From assembly GCA_016929355.1 (NCBI GenBank), contig JAFGJA010000631.1, positions 1-14,598 on the forward strand: 14,598 nucleotides of DNA, written 5' to 3'. Below the pieces are notes generated by a model. It ran no database searches. It was not told where the DNA came from and worked only from the letters and a program-made list of their open reading frames with translations. Shown piece after piece: positions 8,201 to 13,187 of the stretch. Positions within the stretch are counted from its first letter, which is position 1. Every line of letters begins with the position of its first letter. This stretch comes from Anaerolineae bacterium (GTDB lineage: Bacteria > Chloroflexota > Anaerolineae > Aggregatilineales > Aggregatilineaceae). Made by a program: the position numbers and the translations under genes.

Positions 8201-9064
8201 GAGGCAGGGGTCAAGCGTTACAACATCCAGGTTGATAACGAAACCAGCTTCGCGGCCCCCTATCGCATCAACGCGAGTCCGGCAGCCGATGAATTCCGCA
8301 ATGCAATCGCCCCGCTCGGCAATGGTGTCTGGTACTGGCGCGTGCGCGCGCAAGGTACGGATAACATCTGGGGCGCATGGTCCGACTACTACACGCTCAA
8401 CATTGACCTGCTGCGCCCGGCTCGCCCGACGCTGGCGACTCCGCCCAATGGTTCCACAACGACTGACAACACGCCCCCCTTTACCTGGAATGAAGTCGGT
8501 GATGCGGATGTGGTCGGTTACATCATCCAGATCGACAGGAATTACCTGTTCACCAGCACCGAAAAAATCCAGCAGCAGGTTGCAGGGACGACTTATACCC
8601 CCGGCGATCCGCTCGTGGACCGGCGTTGGTTCTGGCGGGTGGCGGCAGTCGATGCGGTGGGTAATCAGAGTCCCTGGAGTCCGTTCTGGTCGGTGATCGT
8701 GGCAACGACAACGCCCACCGCCGATCAGCAAGTCATTCCGGCGACCAATCCCCAGGTGCAGCGTACCGGCCAGTGGCAGCGTTATACACTGAATGGCCGC
8801 AGCTATCTCGCCAGTCGTAGTGAAGCGGCGGCGCTCGGCCTGACGTTTACCGGTTCACAGCTCACGATCCGTTTCGCCCAACACAACACGCTGGGCACGT
8901 TTGCGATTGAGATCGATGGACAGGTGGTGCAAACGGTCAACAGCCACACGCCGACGCTGACCTGGGGGCGGGTGACGCTCCCCGTCGCGCCGGGTGAACA
9001 TACGGTGCGCCTTGTGACGTTAAGTGGCTCAGTGGTGATTGATGCTTTCGTCATCACGCCGTAA
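2222..9064 (+). CDS. Giant secreted papain-like (C1A) cysteine protease with DUF333, PPC-like, LRR, FN3 and Ig-like repeat domains
   Basis: This 2280-residue protein has an N-terminal signal peptide (1-29; hydrophobic core FLCTIFLLIVV) and is probably released, since no LPXTG motif or C-terminal membrane helix is seen. Order: DUF333 (78-153; NPAAVYC, QWAF-RGEC); EF-hand-like loop (187-198); C1A peptidase (219-433) with oxyanion Gln240, nucleophile Cys246 in GSCWAF, His386 in NHAVVIVGY and Asn404 in NSWG, so catalysis should be intact; Ig-like modules (about 435-785); PPC-like domain starting NDEMANA (791-914); Cys-bearing LRR cap (930-969) and eight to nine 24-residue LRRs (970-1177); three FN3 (about 1198-1490); seven Ig/FN3-like repeats (1491-2165); a beta-rich ending (about 2178-2280). 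No ERFNIN-type I29 propeptide is visible. I chose ATG 2222 because GGAG (2211-2214) is 7 bases away and a basic MKHIR precedes the hydrophobic core. ATG 2216 is too close to that site; TTG 2126 adds 32 unlikely residues. Substrate unknown; binding and proteolysis at the cell exterior is inferred. Confidence 0.9.
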   Translation: MKHIRSVTFLCTIFLLIVVSGKTSIDIAHGDVSLSHSERDTAPSIIFNALGDIEQPITNSSDLPDDRQFSSNTLTIGNPAAVYCKELGHEYVVEVSDPGQQGICKFADGSQCNQWAFLRGECGQEFNYCAQQGYDTITRADGRNPLTKTYAVCIERSAPEQSPGQEVGSATEMMNLLNKAMGCESGDCNRDDALTVEELEAAQDTADDHPLQTDPAMSVPASFDWRSYNSANWLSPIKNQASCGSCWAFAAVGAVEAEYNISTNNPTLNLDLAEQQLVSTCCSGSCSGGSSYTALVYIRDQGIVDESCMPYIAVDNSCSELCSTWASRLTYIDTFTTTYSATPTMIKEQLVATGPVVVSMGISDDFGGYFDANDVYHCTNDSGTNHAVVIVGYNNAGGYWIVRNSWGTWYEDNGYFKVGYGECKIDSYRLHTVLDEIPTPTLFSPWNDDAYQDYTVDFYFDVPLGNTYAELRLSTSPDPNAAAIVSTIVTDGNSPYQYTFNADGRYYWHMRTLRSISPAIGSDWVTHTFVLDTAAPTGALYPNTPSYLNTWYVRLCADAQDALSGISEIDFYVWYDPDADWSPQTSAVFDPKQSSSPLNIAQSSTHQSLIPTPPPPRTALDRSPATSSATGTPDWHYIGYDLYAGDGWSQLWNTYGIADQRDVHFFIYIYDWAGNSTGIASWSHTLDRNPPKFGLRSLTPRSPTQFNLWWWGYDEESSVRAFDVQYSDNGGPWTYLVNNQLIYNKTFNGIIGHTYRFRMRAYDWVGNVHPWEDVRQDVSEYATLIVAPPVNDEMANARTFSSLSYTDSRDVAGATNGVNDPQPSCGYWVGRSAWYAFTPADYTQVEVNTTGSNYDTVLSVWTGTPGNLREIGCNDDADTGYTSQVTFAAARNQTYYIMAAGYYEASGNLVLNAVPHAFCSSVTDVPATECEALWSLYAAANGEHWVNNGGWFSSPAVCGWHGVTCAAGHVTKLDLFANGLIGSLPTNLNQLSYLTEFHAGYNELGGSLPPSLGSLGNLQVLSLGKNQLDGSIPTELGNLSSLVLLHLGENNLSGSLPTSLGNLGNLQELILSYNQLDGSIPTGLTTLTNLRWLSLEGNQLSGELPPVSGWQTNLTMLSLGGNQLSGALPADLGTLTNLQYLFLDNNQFAGEIPTSITNLSALTTLVLDYNKLETSEATVDTFISSFTPNWMNTQTVSPHNLTVPTVTVESATLDWDAIAYTGDGGYYEIGYATTSGGPYTSGCQTANKSTTTCTITALDDGTTYYFAGRTYTPAHGTQQNNLLSDYANEVSATTPPRPQVPTDVSATAVSEVQIDVSWTDTNTDESNYLIERSPDGSSNWTQIGAVAADETTFSDTTLSCSVTAYYRVRAYRTNDGLYSLYSNIVSDTTILCPLVAPTNLTATGSSRTTIDLNWGENNIDETAIRIERAPTGTTSWFEIADLPADTIAYQDGDFSCGTAYDYRSRVYRNADSSYSDYSAVATGSTWSCLPASPSLIAPGNTTLVEDSTPSFTWSQTTNAARYEIQIDDNSNFSSLVQTATVSTTTYTATRLTDGLFYWRVRGLTAHDEPGAWSVVWSFTIDATTVKLTVPLDGTITNDATPTFEWEYIVDAIRYTIQIDDDPAFGSPRYTVNRLNTTYTPFIGLVDGTWYWRVRAQLTDNSWAAWSTSWRVTVDRVRPVQVVLTAPTNNATSTTNTPTFIWTGITDAINYQIQIDINQYFNTANKVEGYSNINQFIPNPPLVDRPWYWRVRAIDAAGNIGAWSASWRVYVNALPTPVPTLELPIDGALTNDRTPLFNWTDETGVVRYNIVVDDDPFCASPRLNANPIPSTYTNALVGLADGVWYWQVRALGADGNWGDFSKPWSFIVDTTRPGRPLQVAPANGSTVQVDTFALDWAALADTDGYDVQVDTNAYFNTANRIDQQVFTDVATVNFPFDGKWYWRVRAFDAAGNIGAWSTVWNVFVDAEVTPVPTLISPANTLLTRDRIFTFDWTAEAGVKRYNIQVDNETSFAAPYRINASPAADEFRNAIAPLGNGVWYWRVRAQGTDNIWGAWSDYYTLNIDLLRPARPTLATPPNGSTTTDNTPPFTWNEVGDADVVGYIIQIDRNYLFTSTEKIQQQVAGTTYTPGDPLVDRRWFWRVAAVDAVGNQSPWSPFWSVIVATTTPTADQQVIPATNPQVQRTGQWQRYTLNGRSYLASRSEAAALGLTFTGSQLTIRFAQHNTLGTFAIEIDGQVVQTVNSHTPTLTWGRVTLPVAPGEHTVRLVTLSGSVVIDAFVITP
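5237..5524 (+). repeat. 144-bp tandem duplication of a two-LRR unit inside the protease gene
   Basis: Bases 5237-5380 and 5381-5524 align as consecutive 144-bp units (48 residues, two LRRs each). They share long near-identical runs, such as CTGGGAAATTTGCAGG at the same place in each unit. The encoded repeats fit the 24-residue plant-like LRR consensus LxxLxLxxNxLSGxIPxxLGxLxx. The DNA-level similarity is far higher than between the other LRRs of the array, which points to a recent duplication. Confidence 0.75.
6692..8712 (+). repeat. Seven tandem Ig/FN3-like modules (about 95 residues each)
   Basis: Modules begin near nt 6692, 6977, 7259, 7550, 7841, 8129 and 8423. Each has a Pro-rich start (P-x-N/D-G), a TPxFxW strand, a YxIQID strand and a WYWRVRA strand, ending in W-S-x-x-W-x-hydrophobic-x-V. 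Two sub-types alternate. Modules 2, 4 and 6 carry RYxI-DD/N-P/T-xF and N-W near the end. Modules 3, 5 and 7 carry an N-Y/L-F-N/T-[ST] strand (YFNTAN in 3 and 5) and DAxGN before the last Trp. The larger unit is therefore a pair of about 192 residues repeated three times. Such beta-sandwich arrays usually act as stalks or ligand-binding surfaces in secreted proteins. Confidence 0.8.
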
Positions 9065-9103
9065 GATGAGACACAATACAAAGCCGCTTAATGGCTAATG
9101 GTT

Positions 9104-9138
9104 CGAGCCGGGGATTACCCATCTCCGGCTCGTTTTTT
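9104..9138 (+). terminator. Intrinsic terminator of the giant protease gene
   Basis: Bases 9104-9115 and 9121-9132 pair as a 12-bp stem with a single G-T wobble (9112/9124) around a 5-base loop (TACCC), and six T (9133-9138) follow directly. It lies 40 bases after the protease stop. No A-run precedes the stem, so it would not serve well for the convergent aldo/keto reductase on the other strand. Confidence 0.92.
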
Positions 9139-9186
9139 GTAGCGCAACAAACTGTTCCAGGGCTGATCTCGCGCCCATTTTTGACA

Positions 9187-10170
9187 CTACCAGCGATGAT
9201 GGACTTGTTCGCGGATATACTTATCGTAGATCGCTTCGATTTGCGCCATCGTTGCCGCACTGAGCGGCGGCAAATCGGCGGCTTTTACATTATCCTCCGC
9301 CTGCGTGGGACGCTTTGCGCCGGGAATCACGCACGTTACCGCATCAAACATCAAAATCCAGCGCAGCGCGAATTGCGCCATCGTCGCATTATCCGGTAGC
9401 AGCGCTTTGATTTCCTCAACAGCAGCTAACCCCGTGTCATAATCCACGCCAGAGAACGTTTCGCCACGATCAAACGACTCGCCGTAACGGTTAAACTTGC
9501 GGTGATCATCGTCGGCAAACTCGGTTTGACGAGTCATCTTGCCGGTGAGCAACCCGCTCGCCAACGGCACGCGCGCCAGAATCCCGATTTTGCGGCGTTG
9601 GGCTTCCTTAAAAAAGAGTTCGATGGGACGATGACGGAACATATTGAAGATGATCTGGACCGTCTTCACATGCGGATACTCAATTGCTTTGAGCGCTTCT
9701 TCGACCTTTTCCACGCTGACGCCATAATGGGCAATCTTGCCCGCCTGGACCAGATCATCCAGCGCGCCGAAAACCTCCGGGCGGTAAAAAACGTCGGTGG
9801 GCGGGCAGTGTAACTGCACCAGATCAAGACAATCCGTGTCCAGATTTTTCAGGCTGCGCTCGATGAATTTCGTCAAATTTGCCGCGTTATAGCCATCGGC
9901 CACATGCGGATCAAGACGCCGCCCGGCTTTGGTCGCCACATGGATCGTTTCGCTGCGTTCCTTCAACACCTGCGCAATCAAACGTTCGCTGCGCCCATCG
10001 CCGTACACGTCCGCCGTGTCAATGAAATTCACGCCCATGTCAATCGCCTTGTGCAGCGCGGCAATGGATTCGGCATCGTCCACATCGCCCCATGCGCCAC
10101 CAATGGCCCACGCGCCAAAACTCACTTCAGACACCTGCCACCCGGTCCGGCCTAATTCACGGTACTGCAT
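9187..10170 (-). CDS. Aldo/keto reductase
   Basis: This 327-residue protein should be a cytoplasmic NADPH-dependent (beta/alpha)8-barrel oxidoreductase that reduces aldehydes or ketones. The catalytic tetrad is complete: Asp51 and Tyr56 in FIDTADVYGDGRSE, Lys81 in VATKAGR and His121 in LVQLH. The late motif IPGAKRPTQAEDN is the cofactor-phosphate and adenine binding segment usual in this family. The length is normal for the group near YajO/Tas-type and bacterial AKR11/12-like enzymes; the true substrate cannot be read from sequence. ATG 10170 is preferred over the adjacent in-frame TTG 10173 because AAGGAGAG on the minus strand places GGAG 8 bases from the ATG. It is transcribed divergently from the M3 peptidase gene and converges on the giant protease gene. 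Confidence 0.92.
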   Translation of the reverse strand: MQYRELGRTGWQVSEVSFGAWAIGGAWGDVDDAESIAALHKAIDMGVNFIDTADVYGDGRSERLIAQVLKERSETIHVATKAGRRLDPHVADGYNAANLTKFIERSLKNLDTDCLDLVQLHCPPTDVFYRPEVFGALDDLVQAGKIAHYGVSVEKVEEALKAIEYPHVKTVQIIFNMFRHRPIELFFKEAQRRKIGILARVPLASGLLTGKMTRQTEFADDDHRKFNRYGESFDRGETFSGVDYDTGLAAVEEIKALLPDNATMAQFALRWILMFDAVTCVIPGAKRPTQAEDNVKAADLPPLSAATMAQIEAIYDKYIREQVHHRW

Positions 10171-10208
10171 CAAAATCTCTCCTTAACAAAATGGCTGTTC
10201 TCACGTAT

Positions 10209-10227
10209 AAATAAGATGACCTTATTT
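10209..10227. promoter_or_regulatory. 7-bp dyad in the divergent AKR / pepF intergenic region
   Basis: AAATAAG (10209-10215) and CTTATTT (10221-10227) form a perfect inverted repeat around ATGAC. The dyad sits roughly midway in the 109-bp gap between the two start codons, in the only AT-rich part of it. It could be an operator serving both genes or simply overlap their promoters. No strong -35/-10 pair is seen on either strand; TTGCAC (10237-10242) on the plus strand is a possible -35, with only a poor -10 (TTTAGT, 10261-10266) after 18 bases. Confidence 0.35.
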
Positions 10228-10279
10228 TACTAAAGGTTGCACCTTCCTAATTGTAGCTTGTTTAGTTCAGGAGAACAGT

Positions 10280-12076
10280 ATGTCGATTGACGTAAAAGAT
10301 CAACCCACTGGCGCAGAAAATGTCGTATGGGATTTGACGGATTTGTACGCCGGGGTGGATGATCCCGCGATTGAAGCGGACATTAACCAGACCAACGAAC
10401 GCGCGGAGGCTTTCGCCGCCCACTATTACGGCAAACTCACCGCGCTGGACGATGAAGAACTGTATGAAGCCATTCAGGAACTTGAATCCATTTCTGAAAC
10501 CGCATACAAACTCGGCAACTTCGCCCAACTCCAATGGACGCTGGATACCGGTAACGCGCAGTACGGCGGCTTGATGCAGCGTATTCGGGAATGGTCGTCA
10601 CAGTTGGAACAGAAACTCCTGTTCTTTGAACTTGAATGGACCAACGCCCCCGAAGATTTTGTCCAACGTATGATGGAGCATCCCACCATCCAACATTATA
10701 CGCATTGGCTGGAAACGACCCGCCGCTACCAACCGCACCGCCTCAGCGAGCCGGAAGAGAAAATTCTTGCCGAAAAATCAGTGACCGGGCGCGGTGCGTG
10801 GAATCGCTTCTTCTCGGAATTTATGGGCAGCCAGCGCTATGAATTCGAGGGCGAAGAACTGACGCAAGGTGACATTCTCGCCAAACTATATGTTGAAGAT
10901 CGAGAGGTGCGGAAGCGCGCGCAGCAAACCTTTACCGATAATCTCGCCAAAAATTCGCAAACCCTCACGTATATCTATAACACGCTCGCTGCCGAAAAAG
11001 CATCGGATGACCGGCTGCGCAAATTCCCGACCTGGATTTCCTCGCGGAATCTGGATAATGAAGTGAGTGATGAGGTCGTTGATGCGCTGGTCGAAGCGGT
11101 CACGTCGCGGTATGACATCGTGGCGCGCTATTACACGATCAAGCGCGATCTATTGGGCGTAGATGAATTGTTCGATTATGACCGTTACGCGCCGCTCCCG
11201 GCTGCCGAAGGATTTTACCACTTCGACAAAGCCAAAGAGATGGTGCTGAATTCGTACACCAAATTCCACCCGCGCATGGGCGAGATCGCGGCGCTGTTCT
11301 TCAATGGTTGGATCGATGCGCCGACCCGTCCCGGCAAACGCAGTGGGGCGTTTAGCGCCAGCGTTGTGCCCTCGGTTCACCCGTATATCATGCTGAACTA
11401 CACCGCCAATGCCCGCGACGTGATGACGATGGCACATGAACTGGGGCACGGCATCCACCAGTATCTTTCACGCGAACAGGGCTTGTTCCAGTCGGATACC
11501 CCGCTCACAACGGCGGAGATGGCGTCTACGTTTGGCGAAATGCTGGTCTTTAGCGATTTCATGGAACAGGAAACCGATCCCAAGATTCAATTGGCGATGC
11601 TGGCCCACAAAATCGAAGACACATTCGCCACCGTGTTCCGCCAGATTTCAATGAACCGCTTCGAACACGGAATGCATACTGCGCGCCGCGAAGAAGGCGA
11701 ACTCAGCGCCGAACGCTTTGCCGAAATCTGGATGGAATCGCAGCGTGCGATGTTCCAGGGCAGCGTGACCATGACCGATAACTACGCGCGTTGGTGGAGC
11801 TATATCCCGCATTTCTTGCAAGTACCGGGTTATGTCTATGCGTATTCCTTTGGGGAACTGCTGGTCCTGGCGCTCTTTGCGCGCTACCGGCAAGAAGGGG
11901 CCGACTTCGCGCCGCGTTACTTCGAGGTGTTGCGCGCGGGCGGCTCGGATTGGCCGGAGAAAATTCTTGCGCCGATGGGCGTTGACCTGACCGATCCGAC
12001 CTTCTGGCAGGAAGGGTTAGGCGAAATCGAAGCATTGATCGCGCAGTTGGAAACGCTGGTCGAGCAGACGAAGTAA
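10280..12076 (+). CDS. pepF: Oligoendopeptidase F-like M3 family zinc metallopeptidase
   Basis: This 598-residue protein matches the usual length of PepF/PepB peptidases, cytoplasmic enzymes that cut short peptides (roughly 7-17 residues). The zinc site is clear: HELGH with His386, Glu387 and His390, followed by the third ligand Glu413 in TTAEMASTFGE. Before it lie the substrate-groove helices, and FSASVVPSVHPYIMLNYT, the strand that normally lines the active site. The C-terminal part has HFLQVPGYVYAYSFGELL, a conserved M3B feature. There is no signal peptide. The start is well set: AGGAG (10269-10273) is 6 bases before the ATG. The gene stands alone; a hairpin without a T-run follows its stop. 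Physiologically it would recycle or digest imported peptides; a link with the exported protease is only a guess. Confidence 0.93.
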   Translation: MSIDVKDQPTGAENVVWDLTDLYAGVDDPAIEADINQTNERAEAFAAHYYGKLTALDDEELYEAIQELESISETAYKLGNFAQLQWTLDTGNAQYGGLMQRIREWSSQLEQKLLFFELEWTNAPEDFVQRMMEHPTIQHYTHWLETTRRYQPHRLSEPEEKILAEKSVTGRGAWNRFFSEFMGSQRYEFEGEELTQGDILAKLYVEDREVRKRAQQTFTDNLAKNSQTLTYIYNTLAAEKASDDRLRKFPTWISSRNLDNEVSDEVVDALVEAVTSRYDIVARYYTIKRDLLGVDELFDYDRYAPLPAAEGFYHFDKAKEMVLNSYTKFHPRMGEIAALFFNGWIDAPTRPGKRSGAFSASVVPSVHPYIMLNYTANARDVMTMAHELGHGIHQYLSREQGLFQSDTPLTTAEMASTFGEMLVFSDFMEQETDPKIQLAMLAHKIEDTFATVFRQISMNRFEHGMHTARREEGELSAERFAEIWMESQRAMFQGSVTMTDNYARWWSYIPHFLQVPGYVYAYSFGELLVLALFARYRQEGADFAPRYFEVLRAGGSDWPEKILAPMGVDLTDPTFWQEGLGEIEALIAQLETLVEQTK

Positions 12077-12095
12077 ATCACGTACAGGTACCTCA

Positions 12096-12125
12096 CCGCC
12101 CCTGCTTGTGCGCGAGCAGGGGTGG
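12096..12125 (+). repeat. GC-rich hairpin downstream of pepF
   Basis: CCGCCCCTGCT (12096-12106) pairs with AGCAGGGGTGG (12115-12125), an 11-bp stem with one G-T wobble and an 8-base loop. It begins 20 bases after the pepF stop. No T-run follows (ATTTGATG), so it is a weak terminator at best. It may instead be part of a dispersed repeat together with the palindromic element 24 bases downstream, or protect the 3' end of the mRNA. Confidence 0.5.
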
Positions 12126-12148
12126 ATTTGATGCAGACCAGGGAACTT

Positions 12149-12201
12149 GTAGGGGCGAACCAATGTGTTCGCCCTGGGCCGACACGCTGGTCGGCCCCTA
12201 C
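12149..12201. repeat. 53-bp double-hairpin palindromic repeat (REP/MITE-like)
   Basis: Two perfect 8-bp hairpins lie side by side: GGGCGAAC/GTTCGCCC (12153-12160, 12167-12174; loop CAATGT) and GGGCCGAC/GTCGGCCC (12176-12183, 12190-12197; loop ACGCTG). They are enclosed by a 4-bp outer stem, GTAG (12149-12152) with CTAC (12198-12201). The outer ends also form the perfect inverted repeat GTAGGGGC/GCCCCTAC. Single-stranded DNA or RNA could fold into a three-way junction. Elements with GTAGGGGC ends are, to my knowledge, scattered in many copies in Chloroflexota and other genomes; only one copy is seen here. Confidence 0.75.
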
Positions 12202-12262
12202 GAAAATCAACCACCGCCTATCCCGATTTTCTAACAGAAGGTGCGCCAAAATCAGGGCAGAG

Positions 12263-12268
12263 TATAAT
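12263..12268 (+). promoter_or_regulatory. Candidate -10 box (TATAAT) upstream of the unknown gene
   Basis: A perfect TATAAT lies 37 bases before ATG 12306, just after the palindromic repeat. No convincing -35 or extended -10 is present. Transcription would begin near 12275, leaving a leader of about 30 bases. That start would exclude the AAGGA at 12270-12274 and so favours ATG 12306 as the translation start over ATG 12291. Confidence 0.35.
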
Positions 12269-12305
12269 TAAGGACACATTCATTGACTGTATGGGGTACG
12301 ATCTT

Positions 12306-13187
12306 ATGCGATATGGCGCGGTGCTGTTAGACCCAAATCACATTGAAGAAACTGTCCAACACCTGATCGAATTTTACGATCTGACGGCGGCTGATCTGCC
12401 CGCCCTGCGCCGGATTGTGAGTTTATATCCACAGCCGGTGCAGATGATCTTTGACGAAACCAACGCCCTATTGCATCAGGATATGGTGCTGGCGGATAAA
12501 TTCACCTTTGATATGGAAAATGATACGCTCATTTTGTTCAGCCGCGATAAACACACCGTCATTGACGCCCTGATCGAAATGATGATGTATTTGACCGGCT
12601 TCTCGACGATGATGGGAGCCGATGAAACGTGGGTGGTCGAATTGACTATTGGCGCGTGGAAACCCGTCAAAAAACGCATCATGCGCGATATTGGGTTGGA
12701 GGCTGGGCCGCAGCCGCGCGGCGTGGTCGGGCTGCCCCCGCCACCGGAAGAGGCCACCGAGGGCGGATCGTATCCGTTTCAAACTCTGGTTTCGCGCTTT
12801 GATCGCGCCTCGTTTCACCAGATGGTCGTGTTAGCCGCGCGGGATGACATCGCCGTGTATTTTCCGCCCGACACACATCCCAATGTGTTGAATGCGTATG
12901 CCTCGATACGGAACGCGATCCAGGCGGTAGGGAAAGACATCGCCTTAACCGATCACCAGACGTTTAACGCGCGGCTGATGGAAGAGGTCCAGAAATTACA
13001 GAATCACTATAAACCCAGTGAACTGCCGTTTCCCAAGTGGTTATCCGATCTGGCGGAGCATGATCCGCGCTCAACGGCAAGTGACCTGGGCTTGTTCCCA
13101 AAGCAAGATGCTCCACCGCAGCATCCGCCCAAACGCGATGATCCGTTTGAGTCGTTCATTGATGATCTGCTTTCCGACGATGATTAA
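12306..13187 (+). CDS. Uncharacterised protein with acidic C-terminal tail
   Basis: I do not recognise this 293-residue protein. It looks soluble and cytoplasmic: no signal peptide or membrane helix. Residues 1-145 seem to be one compact alpha/beta domain, with helical stretches (DPNHIEETVQHLIEFY, DALIEMMMYLTGF). A Pro/Gly-rich linker (GLPPPPEEATEGG) leads to a second helical region, then another Pro-rich stretch (PPQHPPKRDDPFE) and a tail ending in LLSDDD. Acidic tails like this often contact a partner, but none is known here. The open frame reaches back to ATG 12165, which lies inside a hairpin loop of the palindromic repeat and is very unlikely. ATG 12291 (adds MGYDL) is possible, but its nearest AAGGA is 16 bases away; 12306 has GGGG 9 bases before it. 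Its TAA overlaps the stop of the convergent kinase gene. Confidence 0.7.
   Translation: MRYGAVLLDPNHIEETVQHLIEFYDLTAADLPALRRIVSLYPQPVQMIFDETNALLHQDMVLADKFTFDMENDTLILFSRDKHTVIDALIEMMMYLTGFSTMMGADETWVVELTIGAWKPVKKRIMRDIGLEAGPQPRGVVGLPPPPEEATEGGSYPFQTLVSRFDRASFHQMVVLAARDDIAVYFPPDTHPNVLNAYASIRNAIQAVGKDIALTDHQTFNARLMEEVQKLQNHYKPSELPFPKWLSDLAEHDPRSTASDLGLFPKQDAPPQHPPKRDDPFESFIDDLLSDDD

Noticed and set aside
6692..8712. Regular repeats that might be a CRISPR or satellite array
   Set aside because: The period is about 285-290 bases, copies are diverged at DNA level and conserved as protein strands, so these are coding repeats.
7913..8731. 272-codon open frame on the minus strand
   Set aside because: It is antisense to the Ig-like repeats and repeats with the same period; the plus-strand frame has the domain matches and codon pattern.
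9187..10186. Plus-strand frames of 80-100 codons opposite the aldo/keto reductase
   Set aside because: They are shadows; the minus-strand frame has the full catalytic tetrad and a good ribosome-binding site.
12096..12125. Intrinsic terminator of pepF
   Set aside because: The stem is strong but no T-run follows, so it is listed only as a hairpin or possible repeat.
12165..12305. Upstream extension of the unknown gene from ATG 12165
   Set aside because: The ATG lies in the loop of the first hairpin of the palindromic repeat, has no ribosome-binding site, and the extra residues look like translated repeat DNA.
12283..12309. TTGACT (12283-12288) as a -35 box for a second promoter
   Set aside because: No acceptable -10 lies 16-18 bases on, and the site overlaps the likely start codons.
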